The notes under the pieces are model-generated. The model was given only the letters and a program-made list of their open reading frames with translations. It did no database searches and was not told where the DNA came from. Positions 46,024-55,702 of a stretch of 64,000 bases of DNA are shown piece after piece (position 1 is the stretch's first letter; every line of letters begins with the position of its first letter). Origin of the DNA: an uncultured Collinsella sp. (GTDB lineage Bacteria; Actinomycetota; Coriobacteriia; Coriobacteriales; Coriobacteriaceae); the NCBI GenBank assembly GCA_959019775.1, contig CAUEPS010000006.1:1-64000 (forward strand), written 5' to 3'. Both the position numbers and the translations under genes were made by a program.

Positions 46024-48192
46024 ATGGAGGTGCTGGTTGTTGGCAATACCGCGTATGTTGACGACGACTTTTGTACCAAGGCGTTCCCCGGGGACCATGT
46101 TCAGATTGTAGCCGCCGACGATTCGCAGCGCGAGTCATCGCCCCACGGCTCGTGGAAAGAGTTGCTGCGCCACTTGGATCAGGCTTATGAGTTCGACCGC
46201 GTGGTCTACCTCTCCACTTATCTCACTCCGCGTTCCGAGACATTTGGCGACATTGAGTTGCTGCGCTCTGTGTTTCGTGCCTGCATGAGCCGCCGCGTGC
46301 AGCTGCTGTATGTGGCGGGGCCTGCGGGCGCGGAGGGTGCTGGCGGCGCGGCGAGCAATGCCGATTCGCTTGATGCCACAGATGCTGCCGCCCAAACGGG
46401 TAAGGGCATTATCGCCCGCGCGGCCAATGATCTGTGCCGCTACTATGCCTCGCAAGACGATATCCAGGTCAAGATCCTGTGCACGCCCTATCTGTATACC
46501 GCCTCCGCGGCGCTCAACGACCCCTTCTTGGTGCCGCTGTTCGAGGCGTGCTCGACCGGGTCGGTGGCGCTCCAAGGTGCCGCGGACGCGCCGTTTCCCC
46601 TGCTGTGCGCGGAGGAGCTAGCGGTGCTGGTGCATCGCGTCTTTGACAGTTGGGATGCGACTTTTGAGACGCTCGACGTTGCAGATGCTTTCCATCGCAC
46701 GACGGACGACTTGGGCGGCGCGCTCCAGGGTCTGTTCCCCGGGCTGTCCGTTGCCTATGGCGAGTCGACCGGCTATGCGTTGCCCGCAGGCGATGTCGCT
46801 CGCAAACGATATGGCTGGTTTCAGCGTTACGACCTGCTGCGCGATCTTTCGACCATCCACGCCCGCTGGGCTAACACCCGCACTAAAAAGGCCAATCCCT
46901 TACGTGCGGCCATCGATCGCATCCAGCTGCGCGCGCTGCCCATAAAATGTCTGGAGACGGGCTTCGCTTGGGTGCTGTTCGAGGTGCTGGAGCATCTGTT
47001 CTCCCAATCGGCCCAGCTCAACATGCTCGACTATCGTCTGCTCTATGTGGTCCTGATTGGCACGCTCTACGGGCTCGATTTTGTTCTGGTCGCCGCACTG
47101 CTGGCGTCGATTGGTCTGGCGGTGAGTTATTTTGCCCTGTACGGTTACACCTTTCAGGGCTTGTTCTATGAGCCTTCCAACTGGCTGCCGTTTATTGCGT
47201 ACTTTGTGGTGGGTGCCGTGTGCGGCTATGTACAGCTGCGCAACAGCGAGGCAATTAAGGCGGAGCGTGACGAGAACGAGCTTGTTCGAAACCGCAATAC
47301 GTTCCTAACGCGGCTCTATCACGACGCAATCGAGGACAAGCGTGCCTATAAGCGACAGATTGTGGGACGTCACGACAGCTTTGGCAAGATATTTGCCGTG
47401 ACACAGGAGCTCGACGTACTCAACCCGCGTGATATATACCGCAAGTGCTGCGAGCTGCTGGGCGAGATTCTCGAGAACGATTCGGTGACAATCTACCATG
47501 TTTCGGGTGGGGCATTTGCGCGCCTGGTAGCGGCGAGCCCGGCGATTTCCAACAATGTGCCGCGCTCGCTCTCGCTCGACGACCTTGCGCCCGTGCTCCA
47601 AGGTGCGATCCCGGGTTTGTGGGTGAACCGCGCGCTGACGTCGGGGCTTCCGATGTTTGGCTATGCGATCGAGCGCGATGGAGCCCCCGCCGTGTTGATC
47701 TTTGTGCGTCACGTGACCGAAAGCCAAATGACCCTGTACTACCAAAACCTGTTCCGTATCCTATGCGGCTTGGTGGAAAGCGCGCTGGGACGCGCCTTCG
47801 AGTACGAGGCCGTGGCGCAGGATAAGCGCTGCGTTGCCGGCACGTGCGTACTCAACCACGATGCCTTTGGCCGGGAGCTTGCCGCCGAGCAAGCGCTTGC
47901 GGACAACAAGATGGGGAGCTTTTTGCTCCTGCGCGTGGTACCGGGCATGGAGCCTGTTGGCGAGCTGGTCGGCGCCATTGGGTCGGCGATTCGCGAGAGT
48001 GACGCTGCGGGCCTGGTCGATGGCGACACGCTTTACCTGCTCATGCGACAGGCAACCGAAGCTGACCTGCCCGTTATTTGTGCGCGTATGGCCGCCAAGC
48101 ACATTACGGTGGAACCCGTCGACAGCGAGGATGTAGTGGCCCTGCTACAGCGCATCGCGCCCGCTGGCAACGGTGAGGGGGAGGCCGCTTGA
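46024..48192 (+). CDS. pelD: PelD-type c-di-GMP receptor fused to an N-terminal SDR-like domain
   Basis: This 722-residue protein starts at ATG 46024 behind GGGAAGGGA. Residues ~1-260 resemble an NAD-dependent epimerase/dehydratase (MEVLVVGNTAYVDDDF, DRVVYLSTYL), but the Gly-rich NAD loop is degenerate. Residues ~310-405 contain about four transmembrane helices, ~460-590 a GAF-like domain, and ~600-722 a degenerate GGDEF domain. RESD (657-660) precedes VDGDT at the spacing of an RxxD c-di-GMP site before GGDEF. PelD in Pseudomonas and Gram-positive Pel systems binds c-di-GMP and switches on polymer synthesis; SDR-PelD fusions are known in Gram-positive pel clusters. It is followed by pelE with overlapping codons. 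Confidence 0.87.
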   Translation: MEVLVVGNTAYVDDDFCTKAFPGDHVQIVAADDSQRESSPHGSWKELLRHLDQAYEFDRVVYLSTYLTPRSETFGDIELLRSVFRACMSRRVQLLYVAGPAGAEGAGGAASNADSLDATDAAAQTGKGIIARAANDLCRYYASQDDIQVKILCTPYLYTASAALNDPFLVPLFEACSTGSVALQGAADAPFPLLCAEELAVLVHRVFDSWDATFETLDVADAFHRTTDDLGGALQGLFPGLSVAYGESTGYALPAGDVARKRYGWFQRYDLLRDLSTIHARWANTRTKKANPLRAAIDRIQLRALPIKCLETGFAWVLFEVLEHLFSQSAQLNMLDYRLLYVVLIGTLYGLDFVLVAALLASIGLAVSYFALYGYTFQGLFYEPSNWLPFIAYFVVGAVCGYVQLRNSEAIKAERDENELVRNRNTFLTRLYHDAIEDKRAYKRQIVGRHDSFGKIFAVTQELDVLNPRDIYRKCCELLGEILENDSVTIYHVSGGAFARLVAASPAISNNVPRSLSLDDLAPVLQGAIPGLWVNRALTSGLPMFGYAIERDGAPAVLIFVRHVTESQMTLYYQNLFRILCGLVESALGRAFEYEAVAQDKRCVAGTCVLNHDAFGRELAAEQALADNKMGSFLLLRVVPGMEPVGELVGAIGSAIRESDAAGLVDGDTLYLLMRQATEADLPVICARMAAKHITVEPVDSEDVVALLQRIAPAGNGEGEAA

Positions 48193-49094
48193 TCTCGCTT
48201 GTCGTTGCTGCCGTACTGCTATTAATTCATGCGCTGGTGTGTCTGGTGCTGTGGACGCTTATGAAACTGGGCCTGCTGCCGGTTCGTGGGCACATGCTTG
48301 CCGTTATGGTGCTCGTACCGCTGTGGGGTCCGTTGCTCGTGGCACTGCTCTCGGTGCGTAGCGCGGTGTTCGGTAACGCCCTTAAGGACGTCACGCTGGA
48401 GACGCTGCGCATTAACGATGACATGCATCGCAGTATGCTCGTGCAGGGGCGCGAGGGCGATGATGGCGTGGTGCCGCTCGAGGAAGCACTGATCGTCAAC
48501 GACCCGGGCGACCGCCGCCGTCTGATGCTCTCCATGCTTACCGAGGATCCGGATGCGTATCTGGCACAGTTGCAGGCAGCAAAACTCAACGACGATGTTG
48601 AGGTCGCGCACTATGCCGCGACGGCGGTGGCGCAGATTTCCAAGGAGTCCGACCTTAAGCTGCAGCAGTTGGAGCGCGCGTTTAAGACCGATCCCAGCTC
48701 GCATAACCTGGATGCGTATTGCGACTTTTTGGGCGCCTATCTGGACTCGGGTTTGGCAGAGGGCCGCGTGGCACAGATTCAGCGTCAGCAGTATGCACGC
48801 TTGCTCGCGCGTCGTTGCGAACGCGAGGACGGGCCTGCGCTGCGCATTCGCTATGTCACGGCGCTGGCCGATGCCGGCGAGATTGATAAGGCAGAGGACG
48901 TCGCTAGCCAGTTGGTGATCGATGCGTCAGACGAGCAGGACGTGTGGATGCTCTGCTTGCGCTTGGCTGTGATTCGTCGCGATGGGCAGGCGGTACGGCG
49001 TGTAATCGACGCGATCGACAAGCAGCATGTGTATTTGAATGCCGAAAATCGCGAGAGGCTGGCATTTTGGCGTGAAGGAGAGGAGGCCCGATGA
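48189..49094 (+). CDS. pelE: PelE-like membrane/TPR protein
   Basis: This 301-residue protein starts at TTG 48189, overlapping the pelD stop by 4 bases, with GAGGGGGAGG upstream. Two N-terminal hydrophobic helices (residues ~3-22 and ~33-55) are followed by ~240 residues of TPR-like helices (YLAQLQAAKLNDDVEVAHYA; ADAGEIDKAEDVASQLVI). In Pel systems PelE has this layout and assembles with PelD, PelF and PelG in the membrane synthase complex. Sequence conservation of PelE is low, so the call leans on its place in the operon. Confidence 0.8.
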   Translation: MISLVVAAVLLLIHALVCLVLWTLMKLGLLPVRGHMLAVMVLVPLWGPLLVALLSVRSAVFGNALKDVTLETLRINDDMHRSMLVQGREGDDGVVPLEEALIVNDPGDRRRLMLSMLTEDPDAYLAQLQAAKLNDDVEVAHYAATAVAQISKESDLKLQQLERAFKTDPSSHNLDAYCDFLGAYLDSGLAEGRVAQIQRQQYARLLARRCEREDGPALRIRYVTALADAGEIDKAEDVASQLVIDASDEQDVWMLCLRLAVIRRDGQAVRRVIDAIDKQHVYLNAENRERLAFWREGEEAR

Positions 49095-50971
49095 GCGTGG
49101 TGCAACATATCCGCGAGCGTGCGGGCCATTTTCGCTGGATGGGGCTGCTCGTGGTGTGGGCGGTCTTTATCGCCATGGCTGCCGTACTGTTGATCGAGCG
49201 TGCCGGCGTGCAGTACAGCGCCGGGCAGCATAAGCTGGGCATGCTCGCTGCCAACGACGCGGTGCCGGCAAGCTCGGCGATGTTTGGCCAAAAGCCCACG
49301 TGCTTGGTTATTTCCGACTCGGGCCAAGATGGCGTCGAGGACGTCAAAGAGCAGTTTAACCAGATTCTGCTCGACATGAAAATTGCCCACCGCGATGCGG
49401 ATATTGCCACCGATGGTGTTGATGCGATTCCTTCCCTCACATCCTTCGACCGCGTCATTTTACTGATGCCTTCGATCGATGGGCTCGGTGCGCACCTCTC
49501 CGACATCATGAGCTGGGTGAGTGCCGGCGGTTCGCTGATGCTCGCCATGACGCCGGACAATTCGAGCTATCTGTTGGCAATCGGTCCCAAGCTGGGCATC
49601 GATTCTGCCGGCTATGAATATGCGACGGCAGAGAGCATCGTGCCGAGCGAGGACTTTATGATCGGCGGTGGACAGCGTTATGAGTTGTCGTATCCCTTCG
49701 ATTCGTCGCTCTCGGTTTCGCTGCGCGAGACGGCCCACGTGTGGGCTAAAACTGGCGACACGGGTACTCCGCTTATTTGGTCGAGCGATTGCGGCAGCGG
49801 CCGTACCGTGGTGTGCAATATCGGTATCTACGACAAGGTCATGCGCGGTTTCTATGCCGCGGCCGTGAGCCTGTTGGGCGATTCCACGGCCTATCCGGTC
49901 ATCAATAGCGCGGTATTTTACCTGGACGATTTCCCGAGCCCCGTTCCTTCGGGCGACGGCACGTACGTCAAACGCGACTACGGCCTTTCTATCGCCGATT
50001 TTTATGCCAAGGTGTGGTGGCCCGACCTGCAAAAACTCGCGCAGCAATACGGCATTCGCTATACCGGCGTGATGATCGAAAACTACGAGGACGCGGTCAA
50101 CCAGACCGAGCCCTCGCGTCAGCCCGATACCACGCAGTTCCGCTACTTTGGCGGTATGCTGTTGCAGATGGGCGGAGAGCTGGGCTTTCATGGCTACAAC
50201 CATCAGCCGCTGGCGCTCTGGGATACCGACTATGGCACGTTGTACGACTACAAGACGTGGAAGAACAAAGAGACGCTCGTCGCATCGCTCAACGAGCTTA
50301 TCGCCTTCCAGGACGAGGTGCTGCCCAATGCGCACGGCTCGGTCTACGTGCCGCCGTCGAATATCCTTTCGGCCCGCGCCCGCAAGATTATTGGCGAGGA
50401 CGTGCCGCGCATTAAGACCATTGCCAGTACGTATTTTGAGGATGGCACCGATCTGCCGTATGTGCAGGAGTTTGGCGTGGCGAGCGATGGCATTGTGGAG
50501 CAGCCGCGTATTGTCTCGGGCGGCATGGTCGGCGATTCCTATATGCGCCTGGCCGCCGTGTCCGAGCTCAACATGCACTACGTGAGTACTCACTTTATGC
50601 ATCCCGATGACCTGCTGGATCCCGATCGCGGCGCCAAGGAGGGCTGGGAAGTCTATAAGGGCGGCCTGGTCAACTATCTGGACTGGCTTGCTACGTCCGC
50701 TCCCGACCTGCGACACCAGACGGGTTCGGAATGCTCGGGTGCCATCCAGCGTTTTTCGTCCGTGACGGTGAGCGTGGATACGAGCGACGATGCCTGGACG
50801 CTCAACCTGGGCAATTTCCACGATGAGGCGTGGCTCATGTTCCGCGCCAATAACGGCGAGCCGGGCACGGTGTCCGGTGGCGAGATTAAACACCTGACGG
50901 GCGACCTGTACCTAGTCAAAGCGACGGACAAGACGGTGACCATTGCACGCAAGCAGGGTGGTGACAAATGA
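49091..50971 (+). CDS. pelA: PelA-like membrane-anchored polysaccharide deacetylase (DUF2194-type)
   Basis: This 626-residue protein starts at ATG 49091, overlapping pelE by 4 bases. Residues ~18-38 are a single membrane anchor, followed by an extracellular Rossmann-like domain (~65-270) and a CE4-type deacetylase-like domain (~270-560). Metal/catalytic motifs: YLDDFPSP (Asp-Asp near 279) and ELGFHGYNH (the His-x3-His pair), with VPPSN further on. This corresponds to the deacetylase part of PelA, which removes acetyl groups from Pel and makes it cationic. The glycoside hydrolase domain of Pseudomonas PelA is not apparent. Confidence 0.84.
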   Translation: MSVVQHIRERAGHFRWMGLLVVWAVFIAMAAVLLIERAGVQYSAGQHKLGMLAANDAVPASSAMFGQKPTCLVISDSGQDGVEDVKEQFNQILLDMKIAHRDADIATDGVDAIPSLTSFDRVILLMPSIDGLGAHLSDIMSWVSAGGSLMLAMTPDNSSYLLAIGPKLGIDSAGYEYATAESIVPSEDFMIGGGQRYELSYPFDSSLSVSLRETAHVWAKTGDTGTPLIWSSDCGSGRTVVCNIGIYDKVMRGFYAAAVSLLGDSTAYPVINSAVFYLDDFPSPVPSGDGTYVKRDYGLSIADFYAKVWWPDLQKLAQQYGIRYTGVMIENYEDAVNQTEPSRQPDTTQFRYFGGMLLQMGGELGFHGYNHQPLALWDTDYGTLYDYKTWKNKETLVASLNELIAFQDEVLPNAHGSVYVPPSNILSARARKIIGEDVPRIKTIASTYFEDGTDLPYVQEFGVASDGIVEQPRIVSGGMVGDSYMRLAAVSELNMHYVSTHFMHPDDLLDPDRGAKEGWEVYKGGLVNYLDWLATSAPDLRHQTGSECSGAIQRFSSVTVSVDTSDDAWTLNLGNFHDEAWLMFRANNGEPGTVSGGEIKHLTGDLYLVKATDKTVTIARKQGGDK

Positions 50972-52395
50972 GAATCTGCTTGGTGCTCGAGGGTTGCTAC
51001 CCCTATGTGCACGGCGGCGTGTCCACCTGGATGCACGGCTATATACAGGCCATGCCCGAGCACGAGTTTGTGCTGTGGGTGATTGGCGCGCATGCTGCCG
51101 ACCGCGGCAAGTTTGTCTACGAGCTGCCCGGCAACGTCGTCGAGGTGCACGAGGTGTTCCTGGACGATGCCCTGCGTCTTTCGGGCGAGCAGGAGGAGGT
51201 CGACTTCGACGACCGTGAGCGCGAGGCGTTGCGCCGTCTGGTTTCGCTCTCCAATCCGGACTGGGACGTGCTGTTCGACATTTTCCAGCGCCGTCACGTG
51301 CATCCGCTCTCATTTTTGCAGAGCCGCACGTTTATGGACATCTTCCGCGACGTGTGCCTGGCCGAGTACCCGTACACGCCTTTCGCCGACGCCTTCCACA
51401 CCATGCGTTCGATGTTGCTGCCCGTGCTCTATCTGCTGGGCAGTGAGGTTCCGGTGGCCGATGTGTACCACGCCATCTCGACCGGCTACGGCGGTTTGCT
51501 CGCAAGTTTGGGCTCCAGCATGAATAACGCGCCGGCATTGCTGACCGAGCACGGCATCTACACGCGCGAGCGTGAGGAGGAGATCATTCGCGCCGACTGG
51601 GTGGTGCCCTCGTTTAAGGACCGCTGGATTCGCTTTTTCTACCTGCTTTCGGAGGAGATCTACCGTCGTGCCTTCCGCGTGACGAGTTTGTTCCACAACG
51701 CCCGCAAGACGCAGATTGATATGGGCTGCGATGCGGACAAATGCTTGGTCATCCCCAATGGCATCCAGTTCGATCGCTTTAGGGACATTCCCTTAAAGCC
51801 CGATGACGGCTGGGTGGACATTGGCGCGGTGGTGCGCCTGGCGCCCATCAAGGACGTCAAGACCATGATCTATGCCTTCTTTGAGTTGCATGAGCGCCTG
51901 CCCAAGGTGCGCCTGCATATTATGGGTGGCGTGGACGACGAGGAGTACGGCGCCGAGTGCCACGCGCTGGTCGATACCCTAGGCGTGCGCGACCTGATCT
52001 TTACCGGCCGCGTCGACGTGGTCGAGTACATGGAAAAGCTCGACTTTACCATTTTGACGAGTATCTCGGAGGGCCAGCCGTTGAGCGTGTTGGAATCGCT
52101 GGGCGCGCGTCGCCCCTGCGTGACGACCGAGGTCGGCTGCTGTCGTGAGCTGCTCGAGGGCGCCCCCGGCGACGACTTTGGCGTGGCTGGATTCGTGAGC
52201 CCGCCCATGTATCGCAAGGGTCTGGCCGATGCCATGGAGCGCATGTGCGCGAGTCGTGCCCGCCGCCTGGAAATGGGGGAGCGCGGCCAGCGTCGCGTGG
52301 CGACCTACTACCTACACGAGCAGATGCTCGCCAACTATCGCGCGCTGTACGACGAGACGGCTCGCGCGTTCAATTTGCCCAAGAAGGAGGTGTAG
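50968..52395 (+). CDS. pelF: PelF family 4 glycosyltransferase
   Basis: This 475-residue cytosolic GT-B enzyme starts at ATG 50968 and overlaps the previous stop by 4 bases. The N-terminus MRICLVLEGCYPYVHGGVST, with WMHGYIQAMPEHEF after it, is highly characteristic of PelF; LTEHGIYTREREEEI, IPNGIQFDRF, VVRLAPIKDVKTMIYAF, FTGRVDVVEYM and TSISEGQPLSVLESLGARRP (E-x7-E) complete the fold. PelF polymerises the Pel chain from UDP-activated N-acetylhexosamine and works with PelG. Length is typical. Confidence 0.95.
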   Translation: MRICLVLEGCYPYVHGGVSTWMHGYIQAMPEHEFVLWVIGAHAADRGKFVYELPGNVVEVHEVFLDDALRLSGEQEEVDFDDREREALRRLVSLSNPDWDVLFDIFQRRHVHPLSFLQSRTFMDIFRDVCLAEYPYTPFADAFHTMRSMLLPVLYLLGSEVPVADVYHAISTGYGGLLASLGSSMNNAPALLTEHGIYTREREEEIIRADWVVPSFKDRWIRFFYLLSEEIYRRAFRVTSLFHNARKTQIDMGCDADKCLVIPNGIQFDRFRDIPLKPDDGWVDIGAVVRLAPIKDVKTMIYAFFELHERLPKVRLHIMGGVDDEEYGAECHALVDTLGVRDLIFTGRVDVVEYMEKLDFTILTSISEGQPLSVLESLGARRPCVTTEVGCCRELLEGAPGDDFGVAGFVSPPMYRKGLADAMERMCASRARRLEMGERGQRRVATYYLHEQMLANYRALYDETARAFNLPKKEV

Positions 52396-52398
52396 CCG

Positions 52399-53943
52399 AT
52401 GGCCGGAATCGGTTTTGAGCTCAAGCGCCTGTTTAGGCGCAAGGGTCTGTTTGCCACGATGCGCGCCTATGGCTACGCCGGCATCGTGTGTACGGGCCCC
52501 ATGCTGCTGGGCGTTCTGTTGCAGGTGGGTATTTTGGTGCTGTGCGGTCTGTGGGGCGTGGGACGCGCCAACCAGGATCTGCTAGTGTGCATGGTGACCT
52601 ATACGCTGCTGGCGTCGCTTACGCTCACGAGCTTTTTCTCCATGCCGGTCACACGCTTTTTGGCCGACATGCTCTTTGCCGAGCGCGACACAGAGATCCT
52701 GCCCTCGTTTTGGGGCTCCAATGTCATCATGCTCGTTGCGGGCACGGTGCTCTACGGCGTCTTTTTGCTGTTCTCAGGCGCCACGCTGCTGCAGGGGCTG
52801 CTGTGCCTGTGGCTGTTCAACATTATGATCGTTAACTGGAACGGCATGAGTTACCTCACGGCCATTAAGGATTACCGCGGTATTCTGTGCAGTTTTGCCG
52901 CGGCCATTGGCATGGCGTGCCTGTGTGCCTTGGCCGCGCTGGTGCTGGGGTTGCCGCCGGTCGAGGGCCTGTTGGCGTCAATCGCCCTGGGCTATGGCGT
53001 CATGCTCGCCTGGGACGTGGTGCTGCTGTACCGGTATTTTCCGCAGAGCGACCGCAGCCCCTGGCTCTTTTTGCAGTGGCTCGACCAATTTATGCCGCTG
53101 GCGCTCACGGGCCTGTTTACCAACCTGGGGCTTTTTGCGCACCTGGTGATTATTTGGGCAGGGCCCATTGGCGTGCAGGTCAAAGGCCTGTTTTACGGCG
53201 CACCCTACCACGATGTGCCGGCGCTCATAGCGTTTTTGACGATCCTGGTCACGACCGTCAACTTTGTGGTGTCGGTTGAGGTCAACTTCTATCCGCGCTA
53301 CCGCGACTACTACAGCCTGTTTAACGACGGCGGCGTGGTGGGCGACATCGTGGTGGCCGAGGAGGAAATGCTCGCCACGCTCAACCGGGAGCTGCGGTTT
53401 TGCGCACTCAAGCAGCTGTTTGTGACGGCAGCGGTCATCTCGCTCGAGACGACGGTGCTCTCGGCCCTGCCACTGGGCTTTAACAACCTGATGCACGGGT
53501 ATTTCCGCACGCTGTGCGTGGGCTATGGCCTGTATGCCGTGGGCAATACGGTGATGCTCATCTTGCTGTACTTTACCGACTACAAAGGCGCCGTGCTTGC
53601 CTCCGGGCTGTTCGCGGGCGTGGCGGGGCTGGCGACCATCGCCTCGCTGTTCTTTCCGCAGCAGTTTTATGGCTTTGGCTTTTTGCTCGGCGCGGCGGTG
53701 TTTTTTGTTGTGGCCCTAATGCGGCTCGATACCTATACCGCCAACTTGCCGTATCGTATTCTGAGCCAGCAGCCCATTGTGGCGACCGACAAGACGGGGC
53801 GCTTTACGGAGCTGGGCCGCTTGCTTGACCGTGCCGAACAGCGCTACGAGGAACTGCGTCTAGAGGGCGAGCCGCATGGTGCGTTTGAGCGCACGGTGGT
53901 TCGCGTGTATCGCAATCGTTGGGGAGGTCCTGATGACCGATAG
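52399..53943 (+). CDS. pelG: PelG membrane protein, Pel exporter
   Basis: This 514-residue protein starts at ATG 52399, three bases after pelF. It begins MAGIGFELKRLFRRKGLFAT, the typical PelG start, followed by about 12 transmembrane helices; EVNFYPRYRDYYSLFNDGG and EEEMLATLNRELRF are further family segments. PelG is a flippase-like member of the MOP superfamily that moves the polymer across the membrane together with PelD and PelE. The C-terminus overlaps the start of the CotH gene by 11 bases. Confidence 0.94.
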   Translation: MAGIGFELKRLFRRKGLFATMRAYGYAGIVCTGPMLLGVLLQVGILVLCGLWGVGRANQDLLVCMVTYTLLASLTLTSFFSMPVTRFLADMLFAERDTEILPSFWGSNVIMLVAGTVLYGVFLLFSGATLLQGLLCLWLFNIMIVNWNGMSYLTAIKDYRGILCSFAAAIGMACLCALAALVLGLPPVEGLLASIALGYGVMLAWDVVLLYRYFPQSDRSPWLFLQWLDQFMPLALTGLFTNLGLFAHLVIIWAGPIGVQVKGLFYGAPYHDVPALIAFLTILVTTVNFVVSVEVNFYPRYRDYYSLFNDGGVVGDIVVAEEEMLATLNRELRFCALKQLFVTAAVISLETTVLSALPLGFNNLMHGYFRTLCVGYGLYAVGNTVMLILLYFTDYKGAVLASGLFAGVAGLATIASLFFPQQFYGFGFLLGAAVFFVVALMRLDTYTANLPYRILSQQPIVATDKTGRFTELGRLLDRAEQRYEELRLEGEPHGAFERTVVRVYRNRWGGPDDR

Positions 53944-55702
53944 GATGATATCGCGTCGCCGCTTGATTGAGGCGGCTGCCGGCACATTGCTGCTTTCGGG
54001 CTGCTCTTCGCAGGACGAATCCTCGACAAAAAAGACCAAGAAGCAAGGCAAGATTAAAAAGGCCGATGCGTCTAGCGAGACCAAACATCTTCGCGACAAG
54101 GATGAGCTGTACGAGGTCTACGATGACTCGGGCATCGTATGCATGTACCTGACGGTCTCTCGCGGCAACAGCTCCGAGAATACCGATCATAGCTGGGCCG
54201 AGATCAATACCTACTCGGTCTACGACTATGCCGACATGGGCGTGACGCGCTATCAGGTTATGGGCCTGCTGCAGCCTGGCGATGATAAGGGCCCCGTTGC
54301 TGGCGAGGTGGGCTATGGCGAGGAGGCACCCAACGCCACGGTGCAGGTGCGCGGCCAGACGTCGAGTACCTATACGCAAAAGAACTACAAGGTGGAGCTC
54401 AAAAAGGGCAAGGGCACGTGGCGCCAGCAGCGCGCGATTGCGCTTAACAAGCACATGGGCGAGGGCATGCGCTTTCGTAACAAGATGGCCTACGATCTGA
54501 TCCGTGGCATTCCCCAGATGATGGGCCTGCGCACACAGTTTGTGCACTTATGGGTGTGCGACCAGACCGAAAAATCTAACGACACCTTTGAGGACTACGG
54601 ACTGTTTACGCAGGTCGAGCAGCTCAACAAAACGGCGCTCAAGGCCCACGGACTGGATAAGAACGGGCACCTGTATAAGGTGAACAGCTTCGATTTCCAT
54701 CGCTTTGAGGACACTATTAAGCTCACCGATGACCCCGACTATAACCAGACGGCGTTTGAGGGCATGCTCGAGATTAAGGGCGATTCGGACCATACCAAGT
54801 TAATCGAGATGCTCGATGCGCTCAACGACGATACGCAAAAGATCGACGATGTGCTCGACACCTACTTCGATACTGAAAACCTGGTCTATTGGATGGCGTT
54901 TCAGATCTTGACGGGCAATTGCGACACGCAGAACCGTAACTGCTATCTGTACAGCCCGCTTAACTCCAAGGTTTGGTACATCCTGGATTGGGATAACGAC
55001 GGCATGCTGCGCAAGCTCGAGTTGAGCCTGACGGGATTCTCGGATTATGCGAGCTGGGAGCGCGGCGTGAGCAACTACTGGGGCAACGTGCTGTTTAACC
55101 GCGCGTTGCGCAGTAAGTCGTTCCGCAGCGAACTCGACCGTGCCGTCAAGGACTTGCGCTCGTATTTGACCGAGGAGCGACTGAGCAAGATGGTCGAGCA
55201 TTATCGCGAGGTCACGGAGCCGCTCGTCTTTGCTGCGCCCGACCTGGAGAATCTGCCCGTGACCAAGGACGAATACAAGCAGATTGCCGCGGCGATTCCT
55301 TCCGAGATCGAGGAGAACTATAAGAGCTTTCGCGAGAGCTATAAAAAGCCCATGCCGTTCTACATTGGCGTGCCGCAGATCGATAACGGTAAGCTGCGCG
55401 TTAACTGGGACGCCGCGTACGACTTTGATGCGCGCGACATTCGCTATACCGTCGAGCTGGCGCGCGATTACGCCATTAGCGACGTGGTCTTTAAGGCCGA
55501 GGATGTGCTGCTGCCCGAGGTGACGTGCGACGCGCCCGACACCGGCCAGTACTTTGTGCGTGTGCGCGCCACCAACTCCGACGGCTATACGCAAGATGCG
55601 TTTGACTACTACGTGACCGATGACGGCAAGCAGTACGGCATGAAGTGCTTCTACGTGCAAGACGGCGGTAAGGTCGTGGAGGACACGTATGAGGAGGGCT
55701 AG
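53933..55702 (+). CDS. CotH-family kinase lipoprotein in the Pel operon
   Basis: This 589-residue protein starts at ATG 53933 behind GGGGAGGT, inside the end of pelG; an upstream in-frame start lacks support. The N-terminus SRRRLIEAAAGTLLLSGCSS combines a twin-arginine-like RRR stretch with a lipobox (LLSGC), so a surface lipoprotein is predicted. The body is CotH-like: QVRGQTSSTYTQKNYKVELK, FRNKMAYDLIRGI, DYGLFTQVEQLNKTAL and YILDWDNDGML. CotH proteins phosphorylate secreted or surface proteins. A C-terminal FN3-like stretch (~470-575) follows. The target may be a Pel-associated or surface protein. Confidence 0.88.
   Translation: MTDRMISRRRLIEAAAGTLLLSGCSSQDESSTKKTKKQGKIKKADASSETKHLRDKDELYEVYDDSGIVCMYLTVSRGNSSENTDHSWAEINTYSVYDYADMGVTRYQVMGLLQPGDDKGPVAGEVGYGEEAPNATVQVRGQTSSTYTQKNYKVELKKGKGTWRQQRAIALNKHMGEGMRFRNKMAYDLIRGIPQMMGLRTQFVHLWVCDQTEKSNDTFEDYGLFTQVEQLNKTALKAHGLDKNGHLYKVNSFDFHRFEDTIKLTDDPDYNQTAFEGMLEIKGDSDHTKLIEMLDALNDDTQKIDDVLDTYFDTENLVYWMAFQILTGNCDTQNRNCYLYSPLNSKVWYILDWDNDGMLRKLELSLTGFSDYASWERGVSNYWGNVLFNRALRSKSFRSELDRAVKDLRSYLTEERLSKMVEHYREVTEPLVFAAPDLENLPVTKDEYKQIAAAIPSEIEENYKSFRESYKKPMPFYIGVPQIDNGKLRVNWDAAYDFDARDIRYTVELARDYAISDVVFKAEDVLLPEVTCDAPDTGQYFVRVRATNSDGYTQDAFDYYVTDDGKQYGMKCFYVQDGGKVVEDTYEEG

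Noticed and set aside
53876..53932. Earlier start for the CotH gene
   Set aside because: It would add residues overlapping pelG and spoil the signal peptide; ATG 53933 has GGGGAGGT.
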